Positions 53,085 to 60,374 of a DNA stretch of 64,000 bases are shown here, in pieces. The stretch spans positions 124,001 through 188,000 of the forward strand of contig JAXLWB010000013.1 in assembly GCA_046328715.1 (NCBI GenBank), in the 5' to 3' direction. Below the pieces are notes generated by a model. It saw only the letters and a list, made by a program, of their open reading frames with translations. It searched no databases and was not told the origin of the DNA. The position numbers and the translations under genes are program-made. Numbering within the stretch: the stretch's first letter is position 1; each line of letters starts with the position of its first letter. This DNA is from JAXLWB01 sp046328715 (GTDB lineage Bacteria; Chloroflexota; Anaerolineae; Caldilineales; Caldilineaceae).

Positions 53085-54092
53085 TCATCTTGTTTTCTTG
53101 TCATCCCCACCCGGCTCTAACAAGCGCTCCTCATAAATCCTGCGCACCGTATCCTCGATCTCCGGCTCGCGCACGCTGAGGTCGCGGATGCGGTAACGGG
53201 CGGAGATGCGGCTGATCAGTTCCGATGCGCTGATCCGTTGGCGGTCAAACTGGTAGACGACACGTTGACCCTGTCGCTCCACCACCTCGGCATCTTCCAC
53301 ATCCACTGCGGGATACTCCTCAGCCAGATCGACGAGCAGACTGCGTTTGCCGCCAAAGCGCTGTTGTAATGTCTCCAATTTCCCATCAAAGAGCAGATGG
53401 CCATGATCGATGATCATCACCCGTTGGCAAAGCTTCTCCACGTCGGAGAGATCGTGGGTGGTGAGCAGCACGGTGGTTCCTCGTTCGCGGTTGATGGTGG
53501 CGATAAAGTGGCGGATACGCTCCTTGGCCACCACGTCCAATCCAATTGTCGGCTCGTCGAGAAAGAGCAGCACCGGATCGTGCAACATGGCGGCGCAGAG
53601 ATCGGCGCGCATCCGTTGGCCTAACGAGAGGGAACGTACAGGCGATTGCAGAAAGCTATCCATCTCCAGAATCGCACGGAATTCGGCTAGATTGTGCTGA
53701 AACCGTTCATTGGGCACCCGATAGATATGTTGCAGTAACTCCAACGACTCGATCACCGGCAAATCCCACCAGAGCGTAGTGCGCTGCCCAAAGACAGCAC
53801 CAATACGAGAGACATATTGCTCACGCTGCTTCCACGGCACGTAGCCATTCACCTGCAGCAGACCCGCCGTCGGCACCAGCAGCCCGGTGAGCATCTTGAT
53901 CGTGGTCGATTTGCCCGCTCCATTGGGGCCAAGGTAGCCAACCAGTTCACCCGCTTGCACAGTAAAGGTAATCTCGTCCACAGCGCGCACTACCGTCGCA
54001 TCACTGGAGAGCAATCCGCGAAATGCGCCCCACAGCCCACGCCGATGTTTGTTTACTTTGAAGTGCTTTTGAAGGTTTTCGACTTGAATCAT
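53085..54092 (-). CDS. ABC-2 type exporter ATP-binding protein
   Basis: From ATG 54092 the ATPase has 335 residues. Walker A GPNGAGKST, Q-loop IGAVFGQRTTLWWD, ABC signature LSLGQRMRADL (LSLGQ variant), Walker B LLFLDEPTIGLD and the H-loop TTHDLSD are present. A C-terminal extension follows. The GQRTTLWWDLPVIES segment is characteristic of the daunorubicin/DUF990-type exporters. It powers export by the two permeases encoded upstream on the same strand; the substrate is unknown. A heptad-like hairpin separates it from the permease gene. Confidence 0.93.
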   Translation of the reverse strand: MIQVENLQKHFKVNKHRRGLWGAFRGLLSSDATVVRAVDEITFTVQAGELVGYLGPNGAGKSTTIKMLTGLLVPTAGLLQVNGYVPWKQREQYVSRIGAVFGQRTTLWWDLPVIESLELLQHIYRVPNERFQHNLAEFRAILEMDSFLQSPVRSLSLGQRMRADLCAAMLHDPVLLFLDEPTIGLDVVAKERIRHFIATINRERGTTVLLTTHDLSDVEKLCQRVMIIDHGHLLFDGKLETLQQRFGGKRSLLVDLAEEYPAVDVEDAEVVERQGQRVVYQFDRQRISASELISRISARYRIRDLSVREPEIEDTVRRIYEERLLEPGGDDKKTR

Positions 54093-54095
54093 GAT

Positions 54096-54158
54096 GAGAG
54101 TTGAAAAGTGAAAAAGCGGCAAAGTAACTCGTATACTTTGCCACTTTGCTGCTTTGTC
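54096..54158. repeat. Heptad-type repeat hairpin
   Basis: GAGTTGAAAAGTGAAAAAGC and GGCAAAGTA units are mirrored by TACTTTGCCACTTTGC. It lies between the ABC ATPase and permease genes. Confidence 0.6.
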
Positions 54159-54977
54159 CTATGTCCCTGTACTTTGATAATGACGAATCCCGAAGCGCCA
54201 AAATGCCAATGCTAGCGCCAGAATGCCAATGCCGACGACGGGCGAGAGAAAGGGCATAAAGGCGGGCAAGCCAAAGGGATCGGGTTTGTTGAGAAAGTAG
54301 AGCGCCGGGTAATAGTTGAGAAAGATGGCGGGCACGACATAGGTAAAGGTATAGCGCAGCCAGTCGGGGTAAATGTGCATGGGATAGGCCATCATTTCGC
54401 TGCCGCCATAGGTGAGGATATTCATCGCCTCGACCGAATCCACTGTCCAAAAGGTGAAGGTGGCACCGATCACAAAGAGTCCACCAAAAAAGCCGATCAA
54501 CCCGACAATGACCCAGGGTAGATAGAGTATTTTGCCCCAACTCCATTCGATCTGGGCCAGGTTGAGCGCCACGATAAAGATCGCCACCCCGTTCGCAATC
54601 CGCCCTAAGCGACGCAGCAGGAACTCCTTACCCAGCACCTGTGCGGTCACGTTGAGCGGACGCAAAAGCAATTGGTCAAAGCTGCCCAATCGCACACTCT
54701 GCCCAAAGTTGCTGGGGTCAAAACCACTGAAGATCATGTCCATCAGCCCAAAGGCAAATTCCACCGTACCCCACAAAAAAGCCACTTCGCCCAATGTCCA
54801 ACCGCCCAAGTTCGAAAAGCGCTGAAAGATCAAACTCAAGGCGGCAAAATACATACTCATCGTCACCAGCGTCGAGACAAGGTCGAGCAGAAAAGACGTA
54901 CGATACTGCATCTGCGAACGTACCTGAATCGCAATCAAACGCCGATAGATGGCTAGATTGAAGAGAAGTTTGCGCAT
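54159..54977 (-). CDS. ABC-2 family permease (second)
   Basis: A 272-residue membrane protein with six predicted helices (for example LLDLVSTLVTMSMYFAALSL, YLPWVIVGLIGFFGGLFVIG, LSPVVGIGILALALAFWRFG). It belongs to the ABC-2/DUF990 permeases that go with the ATPase encoded downstream. YPMHIYPDWLRYTFTYVVPA is the family's typical loop before the last helices. A heptad hairpin (54986-55045) separates it from the first permease gene. Confidence 0.9.
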   Translation of the reverse strand: MRKLLFNLAIYRRLIAIQVRSQMQYRTSFLLDLVSTLVTMSMYFAALSLIFQRFSNLGGWTLGEVAFLWGTVEFAFGLMDMIFSGFDPSNFGQSVRLGSFDQLLLRPLNVTAQVLGKEFLLRRLGRIANGVAIFIVALNLAQIEWSWGKILYLPWVIVGLIGFFGGLFVIGATFTFWTVDSVEAMNILTYGGSEMMAYPMHIYPDWLRYTFTYVVPAIFLNYYPALYFLNKPDPFGLPAFMPFLSPVVGIGILALALAFWRFGIRHYQSTGT

Positions 54978-54985
54978 GTGAATTT

Positions 54986-55045
54986 AGTAAGGCAGTAGGA
55001 CAGTAGGAAAGTAGACAGTTTTCACTGACTCACTGCCCTACTCTC
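54986..55045. repeat. Heptad-repeat hairpin (AGTAGGAC type)
   Basis: AGGCAGTAGGACAGTAGGAA on the left is mirrored by CTGACTCACTGCCCTACTC on the right. Same unit as the 20454-20545 array. It lies between the two permease genes. Confidence 0.75.
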
Positions 55046-55057
55046 GCTATCCACCGA

Positions 55058-55849
55058 TTACCCTCCTTGAATGACCAATTGACGGACGCCCGAGCGCAAA
55101 ATCCATTGACATAGTGCAATTAAGAGCGCGATCCAAAAGAGTTGCATCAAGAGCGCTTGCAGCATGGCTGACCCGGACGACACGCCCAGGTAGATCTCGA
55201 CGGATGTATTGACCATGGATGGAAAGGGCGTAAAATGGCTCAAGGTGATAAACCAATCGGGAAAGAAGCGTAATGGCAGGTAAAAGCCAGAAAGCACCCA
55301 GGGCAAGCCGAAGGCAAAACGTCCAAACCCTTTGGCATCAGGCGACCAAAAGGCTGCCAGGTTGACCAGAAAACGCCAGCTAAAGCCCAACAACCAACCC
55401 AAGATCATCGAAAGCAGAAAGGCCAGCCACTGTATGGCACTGTGCGGCAGCGTAATTCGCACAAATAGTGCGTAGACCAGCATCAACGTCACCCCGCGCA
55501 AGAGCAAGGCGGCGGCACAGCGGCCAAAGTCACGTGCCAGCCACATGCGGAAATAGCTGAGTGGTTTGAGCAAGTCTGCCGAAATCTCACCGCTGTAGAC
55601 CGAATTCATCAACTCGTACCAGCCAAAGATGCTCAAATAGGCAATGCTGGCTTGCGTCAGCCCGGTATAGGTGATCGCATCCTGGACGCTATAGCCAGCG
55701 ACTTCGCTCCGGCTGCCATAGAGCGCCAGTAATACGGTCAACCGTAGCAGCCCAAAAAAGAGATTGGTTGCCAGCCCGGCCAGTGTAGCGGCACGATAGG
55801 TCAGTTGTCGTTGAAAGGCAAGTCGAGCCAGTTCCCAAAAGAGGCGCAT
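55058..55849 (-). CDS. ABC-2 family permease (first)
   Basis: From ATG 55849 the protein has 263 residues and about six membrane helices. ATLAGLATNLFFGLLRLTVL, DLLKPLSYFRMWLARDFGRC and FPSMVNTSVEIYLGVSSG are typical of DUF990 permeases. There is no ribosome site before ATG 55849; the TATAAT box lies only seven bases upstream, so the mRNA is probably leaderless. The earlier frame start at 55906 was rejected for that reason and because of poor similarity. First gene of the exporter operon. Confidence 0.88.
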   Translation of the reverse strand: MRLFWELARLAFQRQLTYRAATLAGLATNLFFGLLRLTVLLALYGSRSEVAGYSVQDAITYTGLTQASIAYLSIFGWYELMNSVYSGEISADLLKPLSYFRMWLARDFGRCAAALLLRGVTLMLVYALFVRITLPHSAIQWLAFLLSMILGWLLGFSWRFLVNLAAFWSPDAKGFGRFAFGLPWVLSGFYLPLRFFPDWFITLSHFTPFPSMVNTSVEIYLGVSSGSAMLQALLMQLFWIALLIALCQWILRSGVRQLVIQGG

Positions 55850-55856
55850 AGGGAGG

Positions 55857-55885
55857 ATTATACTCGTTTTGCATGAAAGTGGCAG
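55857..55885 (-). promoter_or_regulatory. Promoter giving a leaderless ABC exporter mRNA
   Basis: On the minus strand CTGCCA (55885-55880, 4/6), 17 bases, then perfect TATAAT (55862-55857), then seven bases to ATG 55849. Same geometry as at 3218-3254. Confidence 0.6.
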
Positions 55886-55965
55886 GAGCGAACTGTCAAT
55901 GATCAATCTTTGGGGTTACAATGCTGTTGTTCGCACACAGTTACATAAACAAAACCTGGAATCCA

Positions 55966-56886
55966 ATGACACCCATCACTCTACAAAAGCGCCAGCAGTT
56001 GCTTGAATTGATCGACCGATTGCTGAAACCCAACCCAGCCGTTGAAGCCGTGATCGGAATTGGCAGCATTGCCACGGGCAACATGCGTCCAGGTTCGGAT
56101 ATCGACGCCATTGTGCTGTTTCAACACTACGATCCCTACATCGTCCCGGCGGAATTCATCTGGATGCCAGAGGATAACTCATTCCACAGCATCTTTAGCC
56201 GTGATCCCCAGGTGCAAGATCACGGTTGGCAATTCGATTTTGCGCGCAGGGTGCTTGACGAATGGCGTGATCCAACACGCCATTGGCTAGAAGGCGAACG
56301 GGCAGAACTCAGCGAAAGTTGGCTTGCCTTTGACCGCCACAACAATGTTGCACCGATAATCCAAGAGCGAACCCTTTTCAGCGATTCACTGCGCCAGCAG
56401 CGACTGGATGAATCGTTAATCTGGCTCGATCAGCATTTGAAATGGGCAGGCGATCCACAGGAGATTTGGGACAGTTTGGGCGCAACTGTGGCCCAGGATC
56501 GATTACATGCTGCCTATGATTACTGGGTACAAGCGCTCTTCGCCTACAACCGCCGCTGGCGACCTTGGCGCAATCGTGAAATGTCCTATCTTAAGCGTTT
56601 ACCGTGGTTGCCAGAACATTTTGACCAACTTATTTTTACCGCACTCAATGCACCTTCGCACGAATACAGTGGTTATCTGGCACGTTTTCAAGCATTGGAG
56701 GAGCTCTTTGCCGATCTCTTGGCGCGTCTGATTCAAGATGGCGATTATGGAAAAGACGATCCGGTGAGCGAGGCATTCATTCGCCGGAACAATGAACCAG
56801 GTCGTGCTTGGAATATGGATGAATGGAATCAACACCATTCTATATTGGCGATTCAAAATAAAAAGGATTTCAATGAAATCGCTTGA
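55966..56886 (+). CDS. Nucleotidyltransferase-fold protein
   Basis: From ATG 55966 the protein has 306 residues. The N-terminal motif GIGSIATGNMRPGSDIDAIV matches the polymerase-beta/nucleotidyltransferase signature: Gly-Ser, then Asp-x-Asp metal ligands. The rest is helical and unassigned. Relatives include aminoglycoside or tRNA nucleotidyltransferases and many of unknown target. Divergent from the ABC exporter operon. No partner HEPN gene was seen. Confidence 0.75.
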   Translation: MTPITLQKRQQLLELIDRLLKPNPAVEAVIGIGSIATGNMRPGSDIDAIVLFQHYDPYIVPAEFIWMPEDNSFHSIFSRDPQVQDHGWQFDFARRVLDEWRDPTRHWLEGERAELSESWLAFDRHNNVAPIIQERTLFSDSLRQQRLDESLIWLDQHLKWAGDPQEIWDSLGATVAQDRLHAAYDYWVQALFAYNRRWRPWRNREMSYLKRLPWLPEHFDQLIFTALNAPSHEYSGYLARFQALEELFADLLARLIQDGDYGKDDPVSEAFIRRNNEPGRAWNMDEWNQHHSILAIQNKKDFNEIA

Positions 56887-56974
56887 GCCACTGCAAAAGA
56901 CATTGTAATCAGGCTATTGATGTATGCAATAGTGATAGGTATATCTAGAATTAGGTATACCAGATCTGCGCCGG

Positions 56975-57004
56975 TTGACAACTAATTGTAACGACGAGTA
57001 CAAT
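56975..57004 (+). promoter_or_regulatory. Promoter of the sugar ABC importer operon
   Basis: Perfect TTGACA (56975-56980), 18-base spacer, TACAAT (56999-57004, 5/6). Transcription would start near 57011, at the edge of the nested palindrome that follows. Confidence 0.7.
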
Positions 57005-57011
57005 ACAGTTG

Positions 57012-57056
57012 CACCTGATTCTCTCCATTGAGAATGAGACTCATCATTCTCAGGTG
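57012..57056. promoter_or_regulatory. Nested palindrome at the importer transcription start
   Basis: CACCTGA (57012-57018) pairs with TCAGGTG (57050-57056), and inside it GAGAATGA (57030-57037) pairs with TCATTCTC (57044-57051). It could be an operator for an unlinked regulator or a leader hairpin. Confidence 0.5.
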
Positions 57057-57114
57057 TACAAGCTTCCATGAATTCAGCATTTCACAATCGAATCATTCGT
57101 AAAGGAGGGCTTTC

Positions 57115-58509
57115 ATGAAGAAGGGAAACAAGCCGGTTTTTGCTATCCTAAGCATGTGGGTCGCAATCGCCTTGGTCGTTGGCTGTGCTGCGCCACAAAC
57201 TGCAGCGCCTGCCGCCGGTGACCAACAGGCTGCCGCTGCTGGTGGTGAAAAGACCAAAATTACCTGGTGGTCAGAGGCTGGCACCGAGCAGAAATACCGT
57301 GATCTGATCCAAAAGGAGTTTATTGATACATTTAACGCCGCTCATCCAGATATCGAGTTGAACTTTGTCTGGCAGGAGCAGTTGGATGATGTGTTGCGCA
57401 CGGCGATTCAGGGCGGCGCTGCACCGGATATTATCCAAACGCCTGGACCTTCCTTTGTGCTAGAATATGTCAATGCTGGTCACATTGCCAGTTTGGATGA
57501 TTTCGCTGTCAAATATGGTTGGAAAGATAAGCTGCTGGGCTGGGCCTACGATTCCGGCACGTTGCAGGGCAAACTCTATAGCCTGCCTTTGACCTATGAA
57601 TCGATGGTACTCTACTATAACAAGACCTTGTTCAAGGAGAAGGGCTGGGAAGCTCCCAAAAGTGAAGCTGATCTTGAAAAGATCTGCGAGGCTGCCACCA
57701 AGGAAGATATCGTCTGCTTCTCGCACTCCAACCAATATTGGAAAGGCGTCAATGAATGGATGGTAGGCGTCTGGTATAACAACTACACGGGAGCCGACCA
57801 CGTCTACGCTGCCTTGCAGGGCAATGAAAAATGGACCGATGACAAATTTGTCGGTGCCATCGATCAACTGAAGTCTTACGTCGATAAAGGTTGGTTCAGC
57901 GGCAGCCTGGACAAATACTTTACCCTCTCGCACGATGACATTTGGAATGCGCTCTGTGACAAAAAGGCGGCGATGAACATCGAAGGTACCTGGGCTTTTC
58001 AAGATGCGCCCAACTTCTGCAAAGATGATTGGGATTGGGTGTCGATTCCATCCTTGCGTGAAGGTGTCAATCCAGGCTACGTGCTGGCCATCGGCTCGAC
58101 CATTTCCCTTAACGCCAAGACTGCCAACCCAGATGCCGCCGCCGCCGTGCTTGATTGGGTCGTCAATGACCGTGCTCGCGCCGCCAAGATCATTGAAGGT
58201 TTCAATTTCGGCGAATGGAATGTGCCGCTCCATTATGAAGCCAACGACTTTTCCGCCAATGTGGATGAACGCTTCACACGCTTTGTCTCCGATTTTGCTA
58301 AGGTAACGGGCGAAGGCAACTTCGGCTATACTACCTGGACCTTCTGGCCGGCCAAGACCGATCAATATATCATCAAAGAGCTGGACTCTGTCTTGACAGG
58401 CGATATTACTTCCGTGGACTATCAGAACGAGCAACAGAAGCTCTTTGATGAGGAGAAGGCTGACAATAAAGTGCCGCCATCACCTCCAACCAAGTCGACG
58501 TCAAAGTAG
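57115..58509 (+). CDS. Sugar ABC transporter substrate-binding lipoprotein
   Basis: A 464-residue family 1 extracellular binding protein. The signal ends in lipobox VVGCA, followed by an Ala/Gly-rich linker. Typical segments are TKITWWSEAGTEQKYRDLIQ, YSLPLTYESMVLYYNKTLFK, GTWAFQD and PGYVLAIGSTISLNAKTANP. AAGGAGG lies before ATG 57115. It captures a sugar or glycoside and delivers it to the two permeases encoded downstream. No ATPase gene is present here, so a shared MsmK-like ATPase is expected elsewhere. Confidence 0.93.
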   Translation: MKKGNKPVFAILSMWVAIALVVGCAAPQTAAPAAGDQQAAAAGGEKTKITWWSEAGTEQKYRDLIQKEFIDTFNAAHPDIELNFVWQEQLDDVLRTAIQGGAAPDIIQTPGPSFVLEYVNAGHIASLDDFAVKYGWKDKLLGWAYDSGTLQGKLYSLPLTYESMVLYYNKTLFKEKGWEAPKSEADLEKICEAATKEDIVCFSHSNQYWKGVNEWMVGVWYNNYTGADHVYAALQGNEKWTDDKFVGAIDQLKSYVDKGWFSGSLDKYFTLSHDDIWNALCDKKAAMNIEGTWAFQDAPNFCKDDWDWVSIPSLREGVNPGYVLAIGSTISLNAKTANPDAAAAVLDWVVNDRARAAKIIEGFNFGEWNVPLHYEANDFSANVDERFTRFVSDFAKVTGEGNFGYTTWTFWPAKTDQYIIKELDSVLTGDITSVDYQNEQQKLFDEEKADNKVPPSPPTKSTSK

Positions 58510-58511
58510 TC

Positions 58512-58574
58512 TTGAATTGCGAGTGGCGAATTGTGAATGGCGAGTAAATCTGCTATTTGCAATTCGCAATTCAA
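58512..58574. repeat. GCGAATT heptad hairpin
   Basis: TTGAATTGCGA (58512-58522) and TCGCAATTCAA (58564-58574) are exact complements; GCGAATT/GTGAATG units lie between. It separates the binding-protein gene from the first permease gene and may lower downstream expression, as is common after binding-protein genes. Confidence 0.75.
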
Positions 58575-58586
58575 ACGAGAATATTT

Positions 58587-59516
58587 ATGAGCGCAACCCT
58601 GGCGGAATCAGCGAAAACGGGTGGGATCCCAAAGCGTAGCACGGTACATTGGCGCAAACTTTTGTTGCCCTGGTTGTTTATGGCACCGCTGCTCATCCTC
58701 AATGTGATTGTCATCCTGGGGCCGTCACTCGCCAGTATCGGCTATGCTTTTACCGAATGGTCGGGCATTGGGCCGGCCAAGTTTGTTGGATTGGCAAACT
58801 TTCAGCGTATGTTCGGCGACCGGGTCTTTCGCATCGCTTTTGTCAATAACATCAAGTGGACGCTGATCTTTCTAACGGTACCGATTGCCTTGGGGCTATT
58901 AGGGGCCTCACTCCTCTCCCAGATCAAGCGCTTTCAGTTTCTCTTCCGGGTAATCTACTTTATCCCTTATGTGCTGGCGAGCATTGTTGTGGCTCAAATC
59001 TGGCGTTACATTCTACACCCGAACATCGGGCTTGGTCCTTGGCTAGAGAGCAATTACGGCTGGGGCTGGGCCAATATCAGCTTTTTTGGTGACCGCAGCG
59101 TGGTGCTCTATTCGATTGCCTTTGTCGATAATTGGCATTGGTGGGGCTTCCTAGTTGTGCTCTACCTGGCAGCGATGCAGGCAGTTGACATGGAGCTTTA
59201 CGAATGTGCTCGTCTGGAGGGCGCTACCCGCTGGCAGGAGTTTCGTTACGTCACCTTGCCTGGCATTCGACCCACGTTGGTCTTCACTTTGCTGATGACT
59301 GTGATCTGGTCGATGCTTGTCTTTGACTACATTTATCAATTGACCCAGGGTGGACCTGCCCATGCCTCGGAGGTGTTGGCAACCGAAGTCTACAATGCCG
59401 CCTTTGCCCGCTTTGAAGTAGGCTACGCCGCCTCGATTGGCGTCAGCATGAGCGTGATCTGTGGCTGCGTAATCCTGGGTTTTGTCTTTCTGCGCCGACG
59501 TGGGTGGGAGGTTTAG
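58587..59516 (+). CDS. Sugar ABC transporter permease (MalF-like)
   Basis: From ATG 58587 a protein of 309 residues with six membrane helices (for example LFMAPLLILNVIVILGPSLA, VIYFIPYVLASIVVAQIWRY). The EAA loop reads YECARLEGATRWQEFRYVTL, the contact site for the ATPase. Codons before 58587 translate the repeat. It pairs with the second permease three bases downstream. Confidence 0.93.
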   Translation: MSATLAESAKTGGIPKRSTVHWRKLLLPWLFMAPLLILNVIVILGPSLASIGYAFTEWSGIGPAKFVGLANFQRMFGDRVFRIAFVNNIKWTLIFLTVPIALGLLGASLLSQIKRFQFLFRVIYFIPYVLASIVVAQIWRYILHPNIGLGPWLESNYGWGWANISFFGDRSVVLYSIAFVDNWHWWGFLVVLYLAAMQAVDMELYECARLEGATRWQEFRYVTLPGIRPTLVFTLLMTVIWSMLVFDYIYQLTQGGPAHASEVLATEVYNAAFARFEVGYAASIGVSMSVICGCVILGFVFLRRRGWEV

Positions 59517-59519
59517 GAC

Positions 59520-60356
59520 ATGTTTTCTAATTCCAAACGAACCCCTTCCCTTGCTTTTAACTACCTCGTCCTGACACTGCTGGCGATTTTTGTGCTGGGG
59601 CCTTTGTTGCTGCTTCTAATCAACTCGTTCAAAGATACGAAGGAATTTACGCGTAATCCCTTTGGATTACCGAGCGTGTGGCGTTGGCAGAATTACCCGG
59701 ACGCCTGGATCCAGGGTAACTATGCCTTGACCGTGCGTAACAGTGCCTTTATCACGGTGCTCACAGTGGCAGGGGTGATCGTGATCGCAGGACTGGCGGC
59801 CTACTCCTTGGCACGGCTCAACCCGAAGGGCGCAGATGCATTGGCCTTTTATCTGGTCGTCGGCACCTCGATCCCGGCGCAGTTGTTTATGGTTCCCCTC
59901 TTTTTTCTGTGGACCAAACTGGGGCTAACCGACACGCTGATTGGTCTGATCATTATCTATTGGGCCACTTCCTCGCCCTTTGCAACCTTTTTGCTGCGAT
60001 CATTCATGATCTCGATCCCGCGTGACTTTGACGAGGCGGCGCGTATTGATGGGGCAACTGAATGGCAGGTCTTCTGGCGCGTCATTGTGCCAATCTGCTG
60101 GCCCGGCTTTCTGACCTGCGCTTTGGTCGCTGGTCTGGGTGCCTGGAATGAATTTCTCTTTGCTGTCACCTTCCTCCATCAGCCCGAACTGAAACCCGTC
60201 TCTACCAGCCTCTTTGCCTTTATGTCGCGCTATGGTCGCGATTGGGGATTGATCAACGCCGCAACCGTCATCATGATTCTCCCTGTGGTGACACTCTTTC
60301 TGCTCTTACAGCGGCAATTCATTCAGGGGCTGACACAAGGTGGGTTGAAAGCGTAA
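59520..60356 (+). CDS. Sugar ABC transporter permease (MalG-like)
   Basis: A 278-residue membrane protein with six helices (LTLLAIFVLGPLLLLLINSF at the front). The EAA loop is FDEAARIDGATEWQVFWRVI. It forms the channel with the other permease. Starts three bases after the previous stop; the ADP-ribosylglycohydrolase-family gene follows by 18 bases. Confidence 0.93.
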   Translation: MFSNSKRTPSLAFNYLVLTLLAIFVLGPLLLLLINSFKDTKEFTRNPFGLPSVWRWQNYPDAWIQGNYALTVRNSAFITVLTVAGVIVIAGLAAYSLARLNPKGADALAFYLVVGTSIPAQLFMVPLFFLWTKLGLTDTLIGLIIIYWATSSPFATFLLRSFMISIPRDFDEAARIDGATEWQVFWRVIVPICWPGFLTCALVAGLGAWNEFLFAVTFLHQPELKPVSTSLFAFMSRYGRDWGLINAATVIMILPVVTLFLLLQRQFIQGLTQGGLKA

Positions 60357-60374
60357 TTTGAAGTAAGGAAACCT

